From: Halicephalobus mephisto
Taxonomy: Eukaryota; Nematoda; Chromadorea; Rhabditida; Panagrolaimidae
Direction: 5' to 3'
NCBI GenBank assembly: GCA_009193035.1
Contig: SWDT01000091.1
Location: forward strand, 1-64,000
Length of the DNA: 64,000 nt
In this document: positions 1-11,301 of the stretch, piece by piece
Position numbering within the stretch: the first letter of the stretch is position 1
Layout of the letters: each line of letters begins with the position of its first letter
The notes under the pieces: generated by a model
Seen by the model: only the letters and a program-made list of their open reading frames with translations
Told to the model about the DNA's origin: nothing
Database searches by the model: none
Made by a program: the position numbers and the translations under genes

Positions 1-45
1 TCTGAGAATAGCTTAATTTGCAAGATTCTTTTTGAATCTTTACAG

Positions 46-3000
46 TATACTACAGTGAAGGCAACGTCCACTCATGGTCACATTGCTGTAATTGTTATTG
101 ATGACATAAATATAATGGCATATGTAAGCTGATTTTATTCACATTTGTATAAATAGATTAATTTCTAGGAAGCTAAAAAGGACATTACTGGAGTGTTAAA
201 TAATGGTATTATCCCTGATACCCTTCTTAAAGCAAAATACAGTCTGATGTTTGATTACGAAACTGTTGAAATTGATTCCGCAGAGAGTTGCTTTGCTGAA
301 ATTCATCGACGAAATGATAGATTTCATTTTATTCCTATTTGTTCATTTCGAGGTTATTCAGATCAGTTAAATACGTCTGTACGAGAGATCAATTCACTCT
401 CTTGTGATCTAACAAAGTTGTTGGTTTTTATTTCACAAATTCTTACGAAATACCATGGACCGAAGAATTATCTAGAGAATATTCCAAAAAATTATTCTCG
501 ACAGTTAATGCTAATTGAACAAATTAATACAGCATGTATAGGTTTCATTGACAGCCTCAAAAATGGACCAGTTCACAAAATGGAAAAAGAAATCATTAAA
601 TTTGCGACACAACTGACTCAACTAGAAAATATAATTAGGGGCACTACTATTGGAGATGATAATCAACATGAAAAGATTCGAGAATGTGTAAAGAACCTCA
701 AGCCGTTATTTTGTGAAAATTTAATTCCGAACTCAGAAGCATGGATTAAAGTAGAAGATTCACGTTTTCTTCTTTCTGAGGAACGAGAAAACTGGAAGAA
801 ACGTGTCATATGGCCTTTGGGAGAAGAAATACCAGGTTATTTGGCCTTTGGGAGAAGAAATACCAGGTTATTATGATGAAGGGGAATTGAGCCAATATTC
901 TTGGATTCTGGATTCTAAACCCAAAGGAAAAGAACTCCGTTTAGTAATTAACGGAGAGAAATATTACTTCGGGATAGCTCAAGTTGAAGAAGAAGAGTGG
1001 GGGGACAAAGTTTCACCAAAAAAGTTAGTCAATTATTTGAAATATCAATTCCAAGATAAGGATGAATTGTGTAAATCCATTACTTGTCCCTGTTCACCAC
1101 AAAAAAAGAGGTTGTGGTTATGCGAACGTTGTTTGTGGTTTATGCGAATGATTGGACCAACTGGAGTTTCTTGTAGATGTAAAAAAACCACAACGAAGAA
1201 AATAAAAGTATATTGCAATGGATGTAAGACTGATAAACTTGCAGAGGAGGTAAGATCAGATTTAATAGAATATCCACCTCCTGCGGAAATAACACCAGAA
1301 TGGGACAAAACTGTCATAGTTTATGAAAACCACGAGACGATTCCCTTACCCAAAAAATTCACAATAATCTTTCTTGGAGAATCAGGAGTGGGTAAATCAA
1401 CTCTGATCAGTGGTCTCGGTAACTATTTGAACTGGCCCACTTTCGAGGAAGCGAAGAAGAATAAAATGCAAGTGTGTATACCATTGAAATTCAAAGTCCA
1501 ACGGAGGGGAGTCGATAAGAAGATCATAGAGACAATCGTAACAGCTGGAGATCCTGAAGACAACGAGAACTTTAATAACACCGGCCAGTCAGTCACTCAA
1601 CAGCCTAAAATTCATGAATTCACTTTTCAAAGCAATAAAATCAAAGTCATCGATACTCCTGGTCTCTCTGACTCCAGAGGAGCTGAACAGGATAAGGAAA
1701 ATCTCAGATTAATCAGGGAATGTATCCATAATCAAAAGGAGATCCATGCCATCTGCATTGTCCTCAAATCGAATGATACAAGATTAAAATCTGAATTCAA
1801 GCTGGCATTCCAAAACCTCCTCTCTCTCTTCCCCAAACCGGCTCTCAAAAATGTCTTCTTCTTCTTCACCTACGCAAGTGGAACCTTCTTCGGGATTGAA
1901 TATTTAACCGGACCAGTGAAAGAAATGCAGAAGAAGATCCAGGATTCTCATAAGGAAACATATTCCTTCGAGGGGGAGAACACCTGTGCTGTCGATTCAG
2001 AGTCCTTCAAATTTCTACTCTGCAAAGAACGTGGAGTGAAGTACAGCAACCGTCCAGAAGAGGATTTCGACTTTTGTTGGAATGAGAGTGCTGCTCAAGT
2101 CAAAGATTTCCTTACCTTCATCAAGACAGTCAAACCGATTGAAAAGAAAATTACTCTCGCTGTCCATCATTTGGCTACCACTGCTCTCAGTTTGGAGGAG
2201 TTCATAAGAAATAGTGATCAACTAACTCAAAGAAAGAGAGACAACCTTGTGAAAGAATCAAAAATCATTTTGAATGTAGCTAGGAAGTGGTCCATGGTTA
2301 CTGAATATCACAGGTTGATAACTGACTTGGAACACTGGAGCGTTGATGAATTTAAGGAATCTTGTAGGAAGTGTGAAAAATTCTTGAAAAATGTGAACAA
2401 AAATTTCACCAAAGAAGCATTCAAACGTCTTAAAAAGGAAAATGATCTCTTGATGGTGAAGAATGCAACGCAGATAACGACGCTATCTGATTTAGTTGTC
2501 ATATGTCCGTCAGTACCACCAACGCCACCTCTTTCTTCTCCCGTTGTCCTGCCTCCACCACCTTGTCTTTTGCCTTTACCTCTACCAAAATCCAAACCAT
2601 TCACGATCATCTTTCTAGGAGAATCAGGAGTGGGTAAATCAACTCTGATCAGCGGTCTCGGTAACTATCTGAATTGGCCCACTTTCGAGGAGGCGAAGAA
2701 GAACCAAATGCAGATTTGCATCCCGGTGGAGTTCAAAGTACAGAGGAAACTTGAAGAGGGTGGGTTCGACGAGACAACCGTGAGAGCTGGAGACTTTGAA
2801 GACAACGAGAACTTCAACGACGTTGGACAGTCGGTTACTCAGAAACCCAAAGTTCATGAATTTATTTTCCAGAACAACACAGTCAAAGTCATCGATACTC
2901 CTGGTCTCTCTGACACTAGAGGAGCTGAACAGGACAGGAAGAATCTCGAACTGATCAGAGAGTGCATCCATGATCAAAAGGAAATCCATGCCATCTGCAT

Positions 3001-5350
3001 CGTCCTCAAATCGAATGATACAAGATTAACATCTGAATTCAAGCTGGCCTTCCAAAACCTCCTCTCTCTCTTCCCCAAGTCAGCTCTCAAGAATGTCTTC
3101 TTCTTCTTCACCTACGCGAGAGGAACCTACTTCGGGATCGGAGATATTCTGAATCCCCTGAAGGAACTCCAACAGAAGTTCAGGGATTCTCATGGAGTCA
3201 GTTTCGAATTCGAAGGAAGGAACATGTGTCCTGTGGACTCAGAGTCCTTCAGATACCTGCTCTGTAAGGAACAGGGGATCAAATACAGCAGTAGTGCAGA
3301 GGAAAGATTTGAGTATTGTTGGAACGAGACTGCGAAACAAATATGCGACTTTCTTAACTTCATCAAGACAGTCAAACCAATTGAAAAGAAAACTACTCTC
3401 GCTGTCCATCATTTGGTCACTACTGCTCTCAGGTTGGAGGAGTTCATAAGAACAAGTGACCAACTAACTCTCGAACAGAAAGACAGCCTTGTGAAAGAAT
3501 CGAAAATAATCATGTCTACAGCCAGAAAATACTCTATGGTTACTGAATATCCCAGGTTGACAACTGATATGACAAATTGGAAAATTGAAGAATTTTGTAA
3601 ATCCTGTGATCAATGTGAGAAAATAGTAAAAACTGCTGACAGAAGATTGTCTGAAGACATATCCGAGCATGTCAAAAAAACGGGTTATCTTCTACAATCA
3701 CATAATGAAGCTGAGAAATTCAATCATGAAGACAAACATGGGATTTCCCAACCTAAGATTGAAGAAGTGGTCAACAATAGTAAGCAGCCTCCAATCGCGA
3801 ATACAGATCAACAGAATCAAGGTAAATACTTTTCGAGTAATTAGACAAAATAATGAGCATTTTTAGAAGGAGATATATCGTCGTTCGAAATTATCGACAA
3901 TGATGAAGATAAAAAAGTACCAACAGAAACGAGTTCTACAGAAAATGACACAATTGGTCAAAATTCCAAAGAAAATGGAACATCAGCTTCGTCTCTACCG
4001 ATAACCACTAAATCACCATCTATCGAAAAGCCAGAGATGTCACCACCTCTTGCAGAAGTAACACCAGAATGGGACAACATTATAACAGTGCATACTGAGC
4101 ACGAGACGATTCCAGTTTTAATAGTTCCATCTCCTCCAGCAGTTACAGAAGGATGGAACAAGATCATCACAGAGTACACTGAACACGACACTATGCCATT
4201 CACAGTAGCTCCCCCATCGCCACCGCAAGAGTTCACAGTAATTTTCCTGGGTGAAAGTGGTGTTGGAAAGTCAACATTGATCAGCGGTCTCGGTAACTAT
4301 TTGAACTGGCCCACCTTTGAGGAAGCAAAGAAGAACCAAATGCATACTTGTATTCCTCTTCAATTTAAGGTTCAATATAGAAGAACTGATGGAAAAATAG
4401 AGCGTAATATGGTAAAAGCCGGAGGAAAATTTGAAAATGAGAATTTCAACGACATCGGTCAGTCAGTCACTCAACAGCCTAAAATTCATGAATTCACTTT
4501 TCAAAGCAATAAAATCAAAGTCATCGATACTCCTGGTCTTTCTGACTCCAGAGACGCTGAACAAGATGCAAAGAATCTTGAGATGATCAGAGAATGCGTC
4601 CATCAACAGGACCAGATCCACGCCATCTGCATTGTCCTCAAATCGAATGATACAAGATTAAAATCTGAATTCAAGCTGGCCTTCCAAAACTTCCTCTCTC
4701 TCTTCCCCAAGTCAGCTTTGAGAAACGTCTTCTTCTTCTTCACCTATGCAAGTGAAACCTTTTTCGAGATTGGGGACATCCTGTACCCCCTGAAGGAACT
4801 CCAACAGAAGTTCAAGGATTCTCATGGAGTCAGTTTCGAATTCGAAGGAAGGAACATGTGTCCCGTGGACTCAGAGTCCTTCAGATACCTCCTCTGTAAG
4901 GAACAGGGGATCAAATACAGCAGTAGTGCAGAGGAAAGATTTGAGTATTGCTGGAATGAGACGGCGAAACAAGTCTTGGATTTCCTTGCTTTCCTGAAAA
5001 GTGTCGATCCTCTTGATGTCGAGAAGATTAAAGCTGCTCATGAACTCGTAAGAACTGCCTTAGAGTTGGAGGAGTTCTTAAGAACGGACAAGACATTGAG
5101 GAAAGGTCTTTCAGAGGGAGCGAGAGCACTGTTGAAGAAAAGAGCTGATCCATTATTTTACATTGCTAGAAATCTGACAATGGTCCCCGAGTATTACCGA
5201 CTGAAAACAGAAATAGTTGAATTTGATTCTACAAGTGTAGCGAAGTCAATGTATGAGCTTCTACCTGTTGTGAAAAACTCAAATGTATTACATGATGGGC
5301 TCTCGAAATTCGCGGAGAATGTGTCTCTGCTCAAAGGAAACAATAGTTAA
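46..5350 (+). CDS. Gene A: triple G-domain GTPase (AIG1/DUF8206-like), 5' end outside window, frame broken once
   Basis: Exons are 46-123, 169-3821 and 3867-5350, separated by two 45-bp GT..AG introns; the 5' end lies before the window. The order is an N-terminal region shared with gene B, a Cys-rich zinc module (about 1087-1225: CxC, CxxC, CxC, CxxC), then three G domains. P-loops GESGVGKS lie at 1376-1399, 2618-2641 and 4250-4273. Each is followed by the G3 motif DTPGLSD, an FFFTYA segment where a G4 motif is expected, a VDSESF block and a helical tail of about 110 residues. Family knowledge suggests nucleotide-dependent assembly; the cellular role is unknown. A 31-bp tandem duplication at 811-871 shifts the frame, so 169-876 and the rest are read in different frames. 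The second and third exons otherwise join in frame. An AATAAA signal follows at 5389. The gene is convergent with B. Confidence 0.85.
811..871 (+). repeat. 31-bp tandem duplication that shifts the reading frame of gene A
   Basis: The 30-base stretch 811-840 (encoding WPLGEEIPGY) recurs at 842-871 with one extra T between the copies, giving a 31-bp period. Because 31 is not a multiple of three, the upstream frame stops at 874-876 and the downstream coding continues in another frame. Gene B has only one copy at the homologous place (about 9607-9648, minus strand) and reads straight through, so the duplication is derived in A. Confidence 0.9.
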
Positions 5351-6695
5351 ATGAATACAAAAGCTTTGTTGCAAAAACGAAATTAGGTAATAAAGAATTT
5401 TCTATAGAAATTTAATTTGTTGATCAATTAATGAATATAAATTATATAATTTTTTGTAAATGAAAGAGGTTATTTGATAATTTTTTTGACTGAGTAACTA
5501 ATGTTATGATTAAAATCGTGAAATTCATTCTTGACCAACAACTGATGAATTTTCTGGTTTGTATTTTCTATTGACGTGAATTAATAATTTTTTACTTTCA
5601 ATAAAACTGGAATTTAATCTTTTTGAAGAAGTTGACAATCTGATTTTGAACATCGAAATGTTCATTGAAAAAACGGAAGAGTTCATTATGTAACAAAAAG
5701 TGCTAAAATAGTTGTTTTTTATTTTTTAATGGTTTTCTATCACTTTAAAATTTCGAAAATATCATTGTAAAAATCAACAATAATGATATCTGAAAATTTT
5801 AAAATGACCGATATTCTTCTAGGAAAATCAAATCGAAATTAAAAATTTAATTGAAGAAATTTGAACTCAAAAATAAATAATTCATAAGTTAACAGACAGT
5901 AATGAGTTCAGATCTTCTTTGATTCTCGGCATATATGAATTTTTTTGAATACGAATTAAGGTAAATTTGTTTTTCCAGCAAAATTCTGTTGATCTGAAAA
6001 TTCTCTTATTTTTAAAATTTTCCGTTTCTACTGTTTTATCTTTTTCAACATGTTTTATTTTTTTCATGTACATCTGAGATGAAAAAAAAAACGAAATTGA
6101 TTCAAGAACTGTTGCTTATTTGAAAACATTAACTGAGTATACTGTATTTATAGTTCCACGTATGTTGACGGATGGATAAACTTTATCTTTTGTGAATACG
6201 GTTCTAAGAATAAATGTAAAATAAAATTTTCTTGAAATATTCTGTATTCACCTTTTGAATACCCTCAAGTATCTAGGACCTCCTTTCTGGTAGAAACTTC
6301 TAGTGGATCAAGGCATAGTTACCAAATTCCCGTCATGGCAAAGACCGAAGTGCTTCGGGAAGTTGATTATCTGGAGTATTTCTGGTATTTACAAATTGTG
6401 AATATTACTACTAAAGAAGTGATCTTTCATAGAACATCATAGTTTCCGATATATGGAAATATTCGAAATCAAAGAAAACGGTTCTTAAAATGATTAAACC
6501 ATGGTTAGCAGAGATTTAAGTGCAGCCTTGATCGGAATGGTATCCTAGAGGAAAAAAACAAAAAATGGACTGTCAACAGAAAGTGGAAAAAACCCCCCAA
6601 GAAATTTTTTTACAAAAAGAAAAATGGATCATTCTGATTTAATTCATTTTTAAAATTTCTTCATCCTTTATTACGATAAAGTGAGAAAAAAAGGT
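5351..6695. other. Spacer between convergent genes A and B
   Basis: No convincing gene is visible. The stretch is AT-rich and contains the A polyadenylation signal (AATAAA, 5389-5394). A 63-codon open frame on the minus strand (5882-6073) is Lys/Asn/Phe-rich and shows no family motif. Confidence 0.5.
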
Positions 6696-9600
6696 TTATT
6701 GTAAATTTTCGAAATAATGTATGATTTCCTTTATCTCAGGAATACTCTCGAGAACTCCTGGTCTGTATTTTTCGATTACTGGGGTCATTTCATCCAGATC
6801 AGTAAAAAGTTCTTCCACCGTAACATCTTCAGAAATAGGGGAGTATCGGGGAGTCACGAGAGAATGCTTCATGATCATGAATTGAAGTTTGTCCATTCCT
6901 TTAGAGATCACTGGTTCGTCTTCTGTTTTAATCGGTCCCTGAATACGGAGCTGTGAATCTGAGGCCTTCAGTTTGTGCACATTGATGATCACTTCTTTAT
7001 TGATCGGTTGGATTGTTGTGATGCAATTAAGAAACTTCCGGATTTGGGATGAAGGTTTCTTCCCAACAGTAGGCAAAATACTTTTCTGGACGATTACTGT
7101 ATTTGACTCCTTGCTCCTTCGACAGAGGTATTTGAAGGACTCCGAATCCACTGAGTACGTATTCCATGATTGAACTTGAAGATTTCTCCATAGATATCTT
7201 TCAACCTTTGCTGCACCTCCTGCAGGAGTTCAAGTGAAGCTTCAGTTTCAAAGCGGGTTCTGTCAGCATGAGTGAAAAAGAAGAAGACATTGCTCAGAGC
7301 TATTTTAGGGAAGATGGAGAGAAACCATCTGAGAGTGAAAATGTAATGATTGTTCAAAGTTGATCCATCTGACTTGAGCGCAATACATATGGCATGGATG
7401 TTTTCTTGTTCGTGGACACAACTTCTAATGAGGTTTAATTTCTCTCTATCCAAATCGCTATTTCCATATTCAGAGAGACCAGGAGTGTCGATGACTTTGA
7501 TTGTATTCCCCGGAATATGAACTGATAAACTTTTGGCTTCGGAGTGACTGACTGTCCAGTATTGTTGAAGTTTTCATTTTCATCAGTTTCTCCAGCTTTC
7601 ACCACATTGTGTTTTATTTTTCCGTTGGCTCCTCTATATTGAACTTTGAACTCTAGCGGAATACAGACCTGCAGTTCGTGCTCGTTGGCCTCTTCGAACG
7701 TAGGCCAGTTTAAGTAGTTACCGAGACTGCTGATCAAAGTAGATTTTCCAACTCCCGTTTCCCCCAGGAACAGTACTGTAAATTCTTGTGGAGAAGGAGG
7801 AAAACATATAGGACTAGGAAGAGTTATAGGTGATTCAGTGGAAGGCTTTGGTGCTTCAATAGGAGTTGGTTTATTATTTTTTTGAACTTTTGAGGTTTTA
7901 AAAATGTTGGAACTTTTTCCTTTTTTATCTCTTTCAATTGCAAGTTCTCGTTCTGAACCATAAATATCTCTCATTTTCTTCCCAAATAACGGCAGTGTGA
8001 AAGCTTTGTTGAGAGCAATGACAAGTTCTTCATCAGTGACTGGCTTTGCCACAAGTTCATTGTGGGGTATTCGTTTCACGGAATCTATAATTTCTTTGTG
8101 TTTTTGGATAGCTTGTTTGAGGTTGTTGATTACTTCTTGATCCCCCTCTCCGCTACTTTCCTGAAGCTTTATCTCCGCATTAACTTGTTTTTCGAAGGTA
8201 GAGTCAGAAATTGGATTTCCATTTTGATAGAGATAACGATAACCCAGTTTCAAAACCTCGTTGATGCATTGTTTCGTTGGTTCAAGTGTCATAACATAAT
8301 TGCTTATCCAGGTTTCAGCTTCAAATTTTGTTAGATTTTTTTGTTTAGGTCTCGAATTCTGAACATGAGGATGAATGTGCATATGAACATCATAACTACA
8401 ACCGCAAACGATACAAATATCACCTTCATTGAAAACATGACAATCGCGGAGGGTGTCTTGAGACATTTTGCCGGTAGTGATATTCTTTAGACTGCAATTG
8501 TTGTGACAAACTTGATTAAATCCAATACTCTTGCTTCCATCGGGTTTAGTCGTCTGTATAATGCATTTTTCGCCGCAACAAATCGTCTGTAGCAATTCTT
8601 CCTTCTTAATATTGATATCGTTCTGAATTTCGGTTCTTGTCATCAGGCTATTCTTGAGTTGTGCTATAAATTTAGAGGATCCACTTTTCTCAATTGAATA
8701 AAGAATCTTGGCAGCAGTGTTCAAGAAACATAAAATCGTAATTTTCTTATCTTTCGTGAAGTATTCATCTGGAAGAGGTTGAGTGATCTTATTTTCAGGC
8801 TTCGTAAATTCCCTATCATTCTTCACTGTATTTTCTTTCTTACTTGACATGCTATTGTTTTGGTCGTCGGTAAATCTTTGATCTTTGTTTGCTTGTTCAG
8901 ATATGGTTACATTTGGTAGCGCTACAGGCTTAGAGTCTTTAGATTGTTGTTCTGTATTTTTAGAATTGTTTAATTTTGTTCCCAAACTGTCTAGAAGAGG
9001 GGTTTTTGATTTGTGAGCTTGTGAAAGATTGCTATCATGTTCTTGGATTCTTGGCTTTACAGCAGGATCAGGTGATAGTTTAAGCACGTCATCATCCTCT
9101 TTTAGTATATTTTCTGTAGAATGTTGTTTTGGCGTATTATCAGATATAGTCTTCTGATTCATTACCTTGTCGCTCGACGTTTCCCGTGGTTGATCTCTTA
9201 TCAAGTCCTTAGATTTTATTACATCTGTTGTGACTTTGGTCTCATTGATTTTACATCTATTGCAATATATTCTCATCTTTTCTAATGTGCTTCTCCTGCA
9301 TCGACAAGAAATTTTAGTTGGTCCAAACATTCTCACCAACCACAAACAACGTTCACACAACCACAACCTCTTTTTTTGTGGTGAACAAGAACAAGTGATG
9401 GATTTACATAATTCGTCCTTATCTTGGAATTGATATTTCAAATAATTGATTAATTTCTTTGGTGAAACTTTGTTCCTCCATCTTTCTTCTTCTTCTTCAA
9501 CTTGAGCTACTCCGAAGTAATATTTCTCTCCGTTAATTACTAAACGGAGTTCCTTTTCTTTGGATTCAGAATCCAGAATCCAAGAATATTGGCTCAATTC

Positions 9601-10727
9601 CCCTTCATCATAATAACCTGGTATTTCTTCTCCCAAAGGCCATATGACACGTTTCTTCCAGTTTTCTCGTTCCTCAGAAAGAATAAAGCAAGAATCTTGA
9701 ATTTTAATCCATGTTTCTGCTTTTGGAATTAAGTTCAAGTAAAACAATGGACTTAGTTCTTTCACACATTTTCTAATTATTTCATTCTTGTCATCTGCCT
9801 TAAGTTCTTGATTTCTAATTATTTTTTCTAGTTGAACTAAGAGAACCGCAAAATTTTGTATTTCTTTTTCCATTTTGTGAACTGGTCCATTCTGGAGACC
9901 GTAAATGAAGCCATTACATTTTGTACTAATATCTTCAGCTAGTATTAACTGTCGATGATGCGTAAACTCAATATTGTTCAAATAATCCTTAGATCCATAA
10001 TGATCTGTGAGGATTTGAGAAATAAAAACTAGCAGTTTTGTCAGATTACTTGGGATAGAATCTTTTTCATATACAAGATTATATAAATATCCACTATAAT
10101 CCTTAAATGAGAAAAGAGGGATAGTATTGGATCTATCATTTCGTCGGTGAATTTCAGCAAAGCAACTTGCTATAGAGCCGATATCTACAGGCTCATAATC
10201 GAACATGAGACTACATTTCATTGTATTAAGAATGTCATTAACACTACCCTTGTTAAGGATTGAATCAATTACATTCTTAGTTTCCTAAATCTATTTTTTA
10301 TCAAGATATATCTTAATTATATTACCACTAAGGTCAGATTAACATCATTAATAATAATTATAGCGATGTGACCATGAGCACATGTTGATAATGCAGAAGT
10401 ATAATATACAGATTTGAACATAATTTTACAAATTAGACTTTTTTTGGAAGTATTTCGAAATAAAAAATTCAAAATATGCATAAAGGTATTTGAAGTCTTA
10501 GAGAGTTCAAACTAAAATTTTGAATTATTACATTATTAAAAACACAAACTCACAATCTCCATAAAACTCATCTGAAAAAGGTATCTAACGGCTTCAAGAA
10601 GACGTTCTCCATGAGCAACTTCAACTACTCGATCACAAGTATTCTCACTTCTATTTCCTTCATAAGCGTAGATTTCTAAATGATCATGAGATACCACATT
10701 CTGACCAAAAAAATATCTCCAAGACAT
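6696..10727 (-). pseudogene. Gene B: Cys-rich module + DUF8206-like domain + G domain, 3' part frameshifted
   Basis: Exon 1 (10727-10554, 58 codons) starts at an ATG one base after TATTTCAG, typical of trans-splicing. A short exon ending at 10326 resembles A's 46-123 but lacks a clear AG acceptor. The main exon from 10284 reads open to 7435, with 928 codons from its first ATG. In order it encodes the N-terminal region shared with A, the CxC/CxxC/CxC/CxxC module, a polar linker, a Cys/His domain (CC..C, VCH..C, CxVCGCSYDVHMHIH, about 8390-8590), and a G domain (P-loop GETGVGKS, 7764-7741). A one-base deletion near 7510 breaks the frame, and three further shifts (about 7160, 7110 and 7060) break the rest. 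Recognisable G-domain tail continues to ENLQ-stop at 6696. An intact gene with assembly errors is possible, but several lesions confined to one 450-bp stretch favour decay. Confidence 0.75.
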
Positions 10728-11301
10728 TCTGAAATACAATATTAATAAATAAATAAAGAAAAGAGAAAGATGATTTCGTCTTTTTTATTCAGATACAAGG
10801 TATTAAAAAGGACAAACAACTCGAGCACCTCGACGCGATTGATAAAAGTCATGGAAACTTCATTTATTGTACATCTTTTTTGCTATCTTGCATTCCAGTG
10901 TTTTCCATTAATGATTGAGGTGAGGCTTATTTATTTTTGTAAATATGTAATATCCCATTGTAGAATACGAAGAATCAAATATCGAGATTGCTTCAGACTA
11001 CAATAGCTGATCGAGGTCAATATTGTCCTGTAAGCAAGAAAGGTACTTCAATACTGAAGTCTTCAAATTCACATTTATTCTCGCCTTATTTCTGGATCCA
11101 TTTTTGTCTTGGTATGTTGTTTTTTGCATTCTTCTACATGGTGTACAACTTGGTTTGTAATATTTTTAATTCTAAAAATAAATTTAATTATTTAGAGTAT
11201 ATTGAAAAAATTAAATAACTTTATTGAGAAATTATTTGGTAGACCAGTGTTCGCTTATGTAAGTTGTCGATAATTTTGCAATTTTATGTTTTTCAATTTA
11301 G
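10728..11301. other. Divergent spacer between genes B and C, with possible 5' exons of C
   Basis: The stretch lies between the start of B and the first well-supported exon of C. Two open segments follow good acceptors: one after TTTTATTCAG near 10791 (about 43 codons) and one after TTGCTTCAG near 10997 (about 35 codons, ending at a GTATGT-like donor). Neither joins the 11302 exon in an obvious frame, so the 5' end of C is undetermined. The trans-splice acceptor of B sits at 10729-10730. Confidence 0.4.

Noticed and set aside
2015..3670. Minus-strand open frames opposite the G domains of gene A (2015-2221, 2308-2610, 2639-2989, 3239-3463, 3464-3670)
   Set aside because: They mirror the well-supported coding strand, recur at the same place in each G-domain copy, and have no motifs or splice context.
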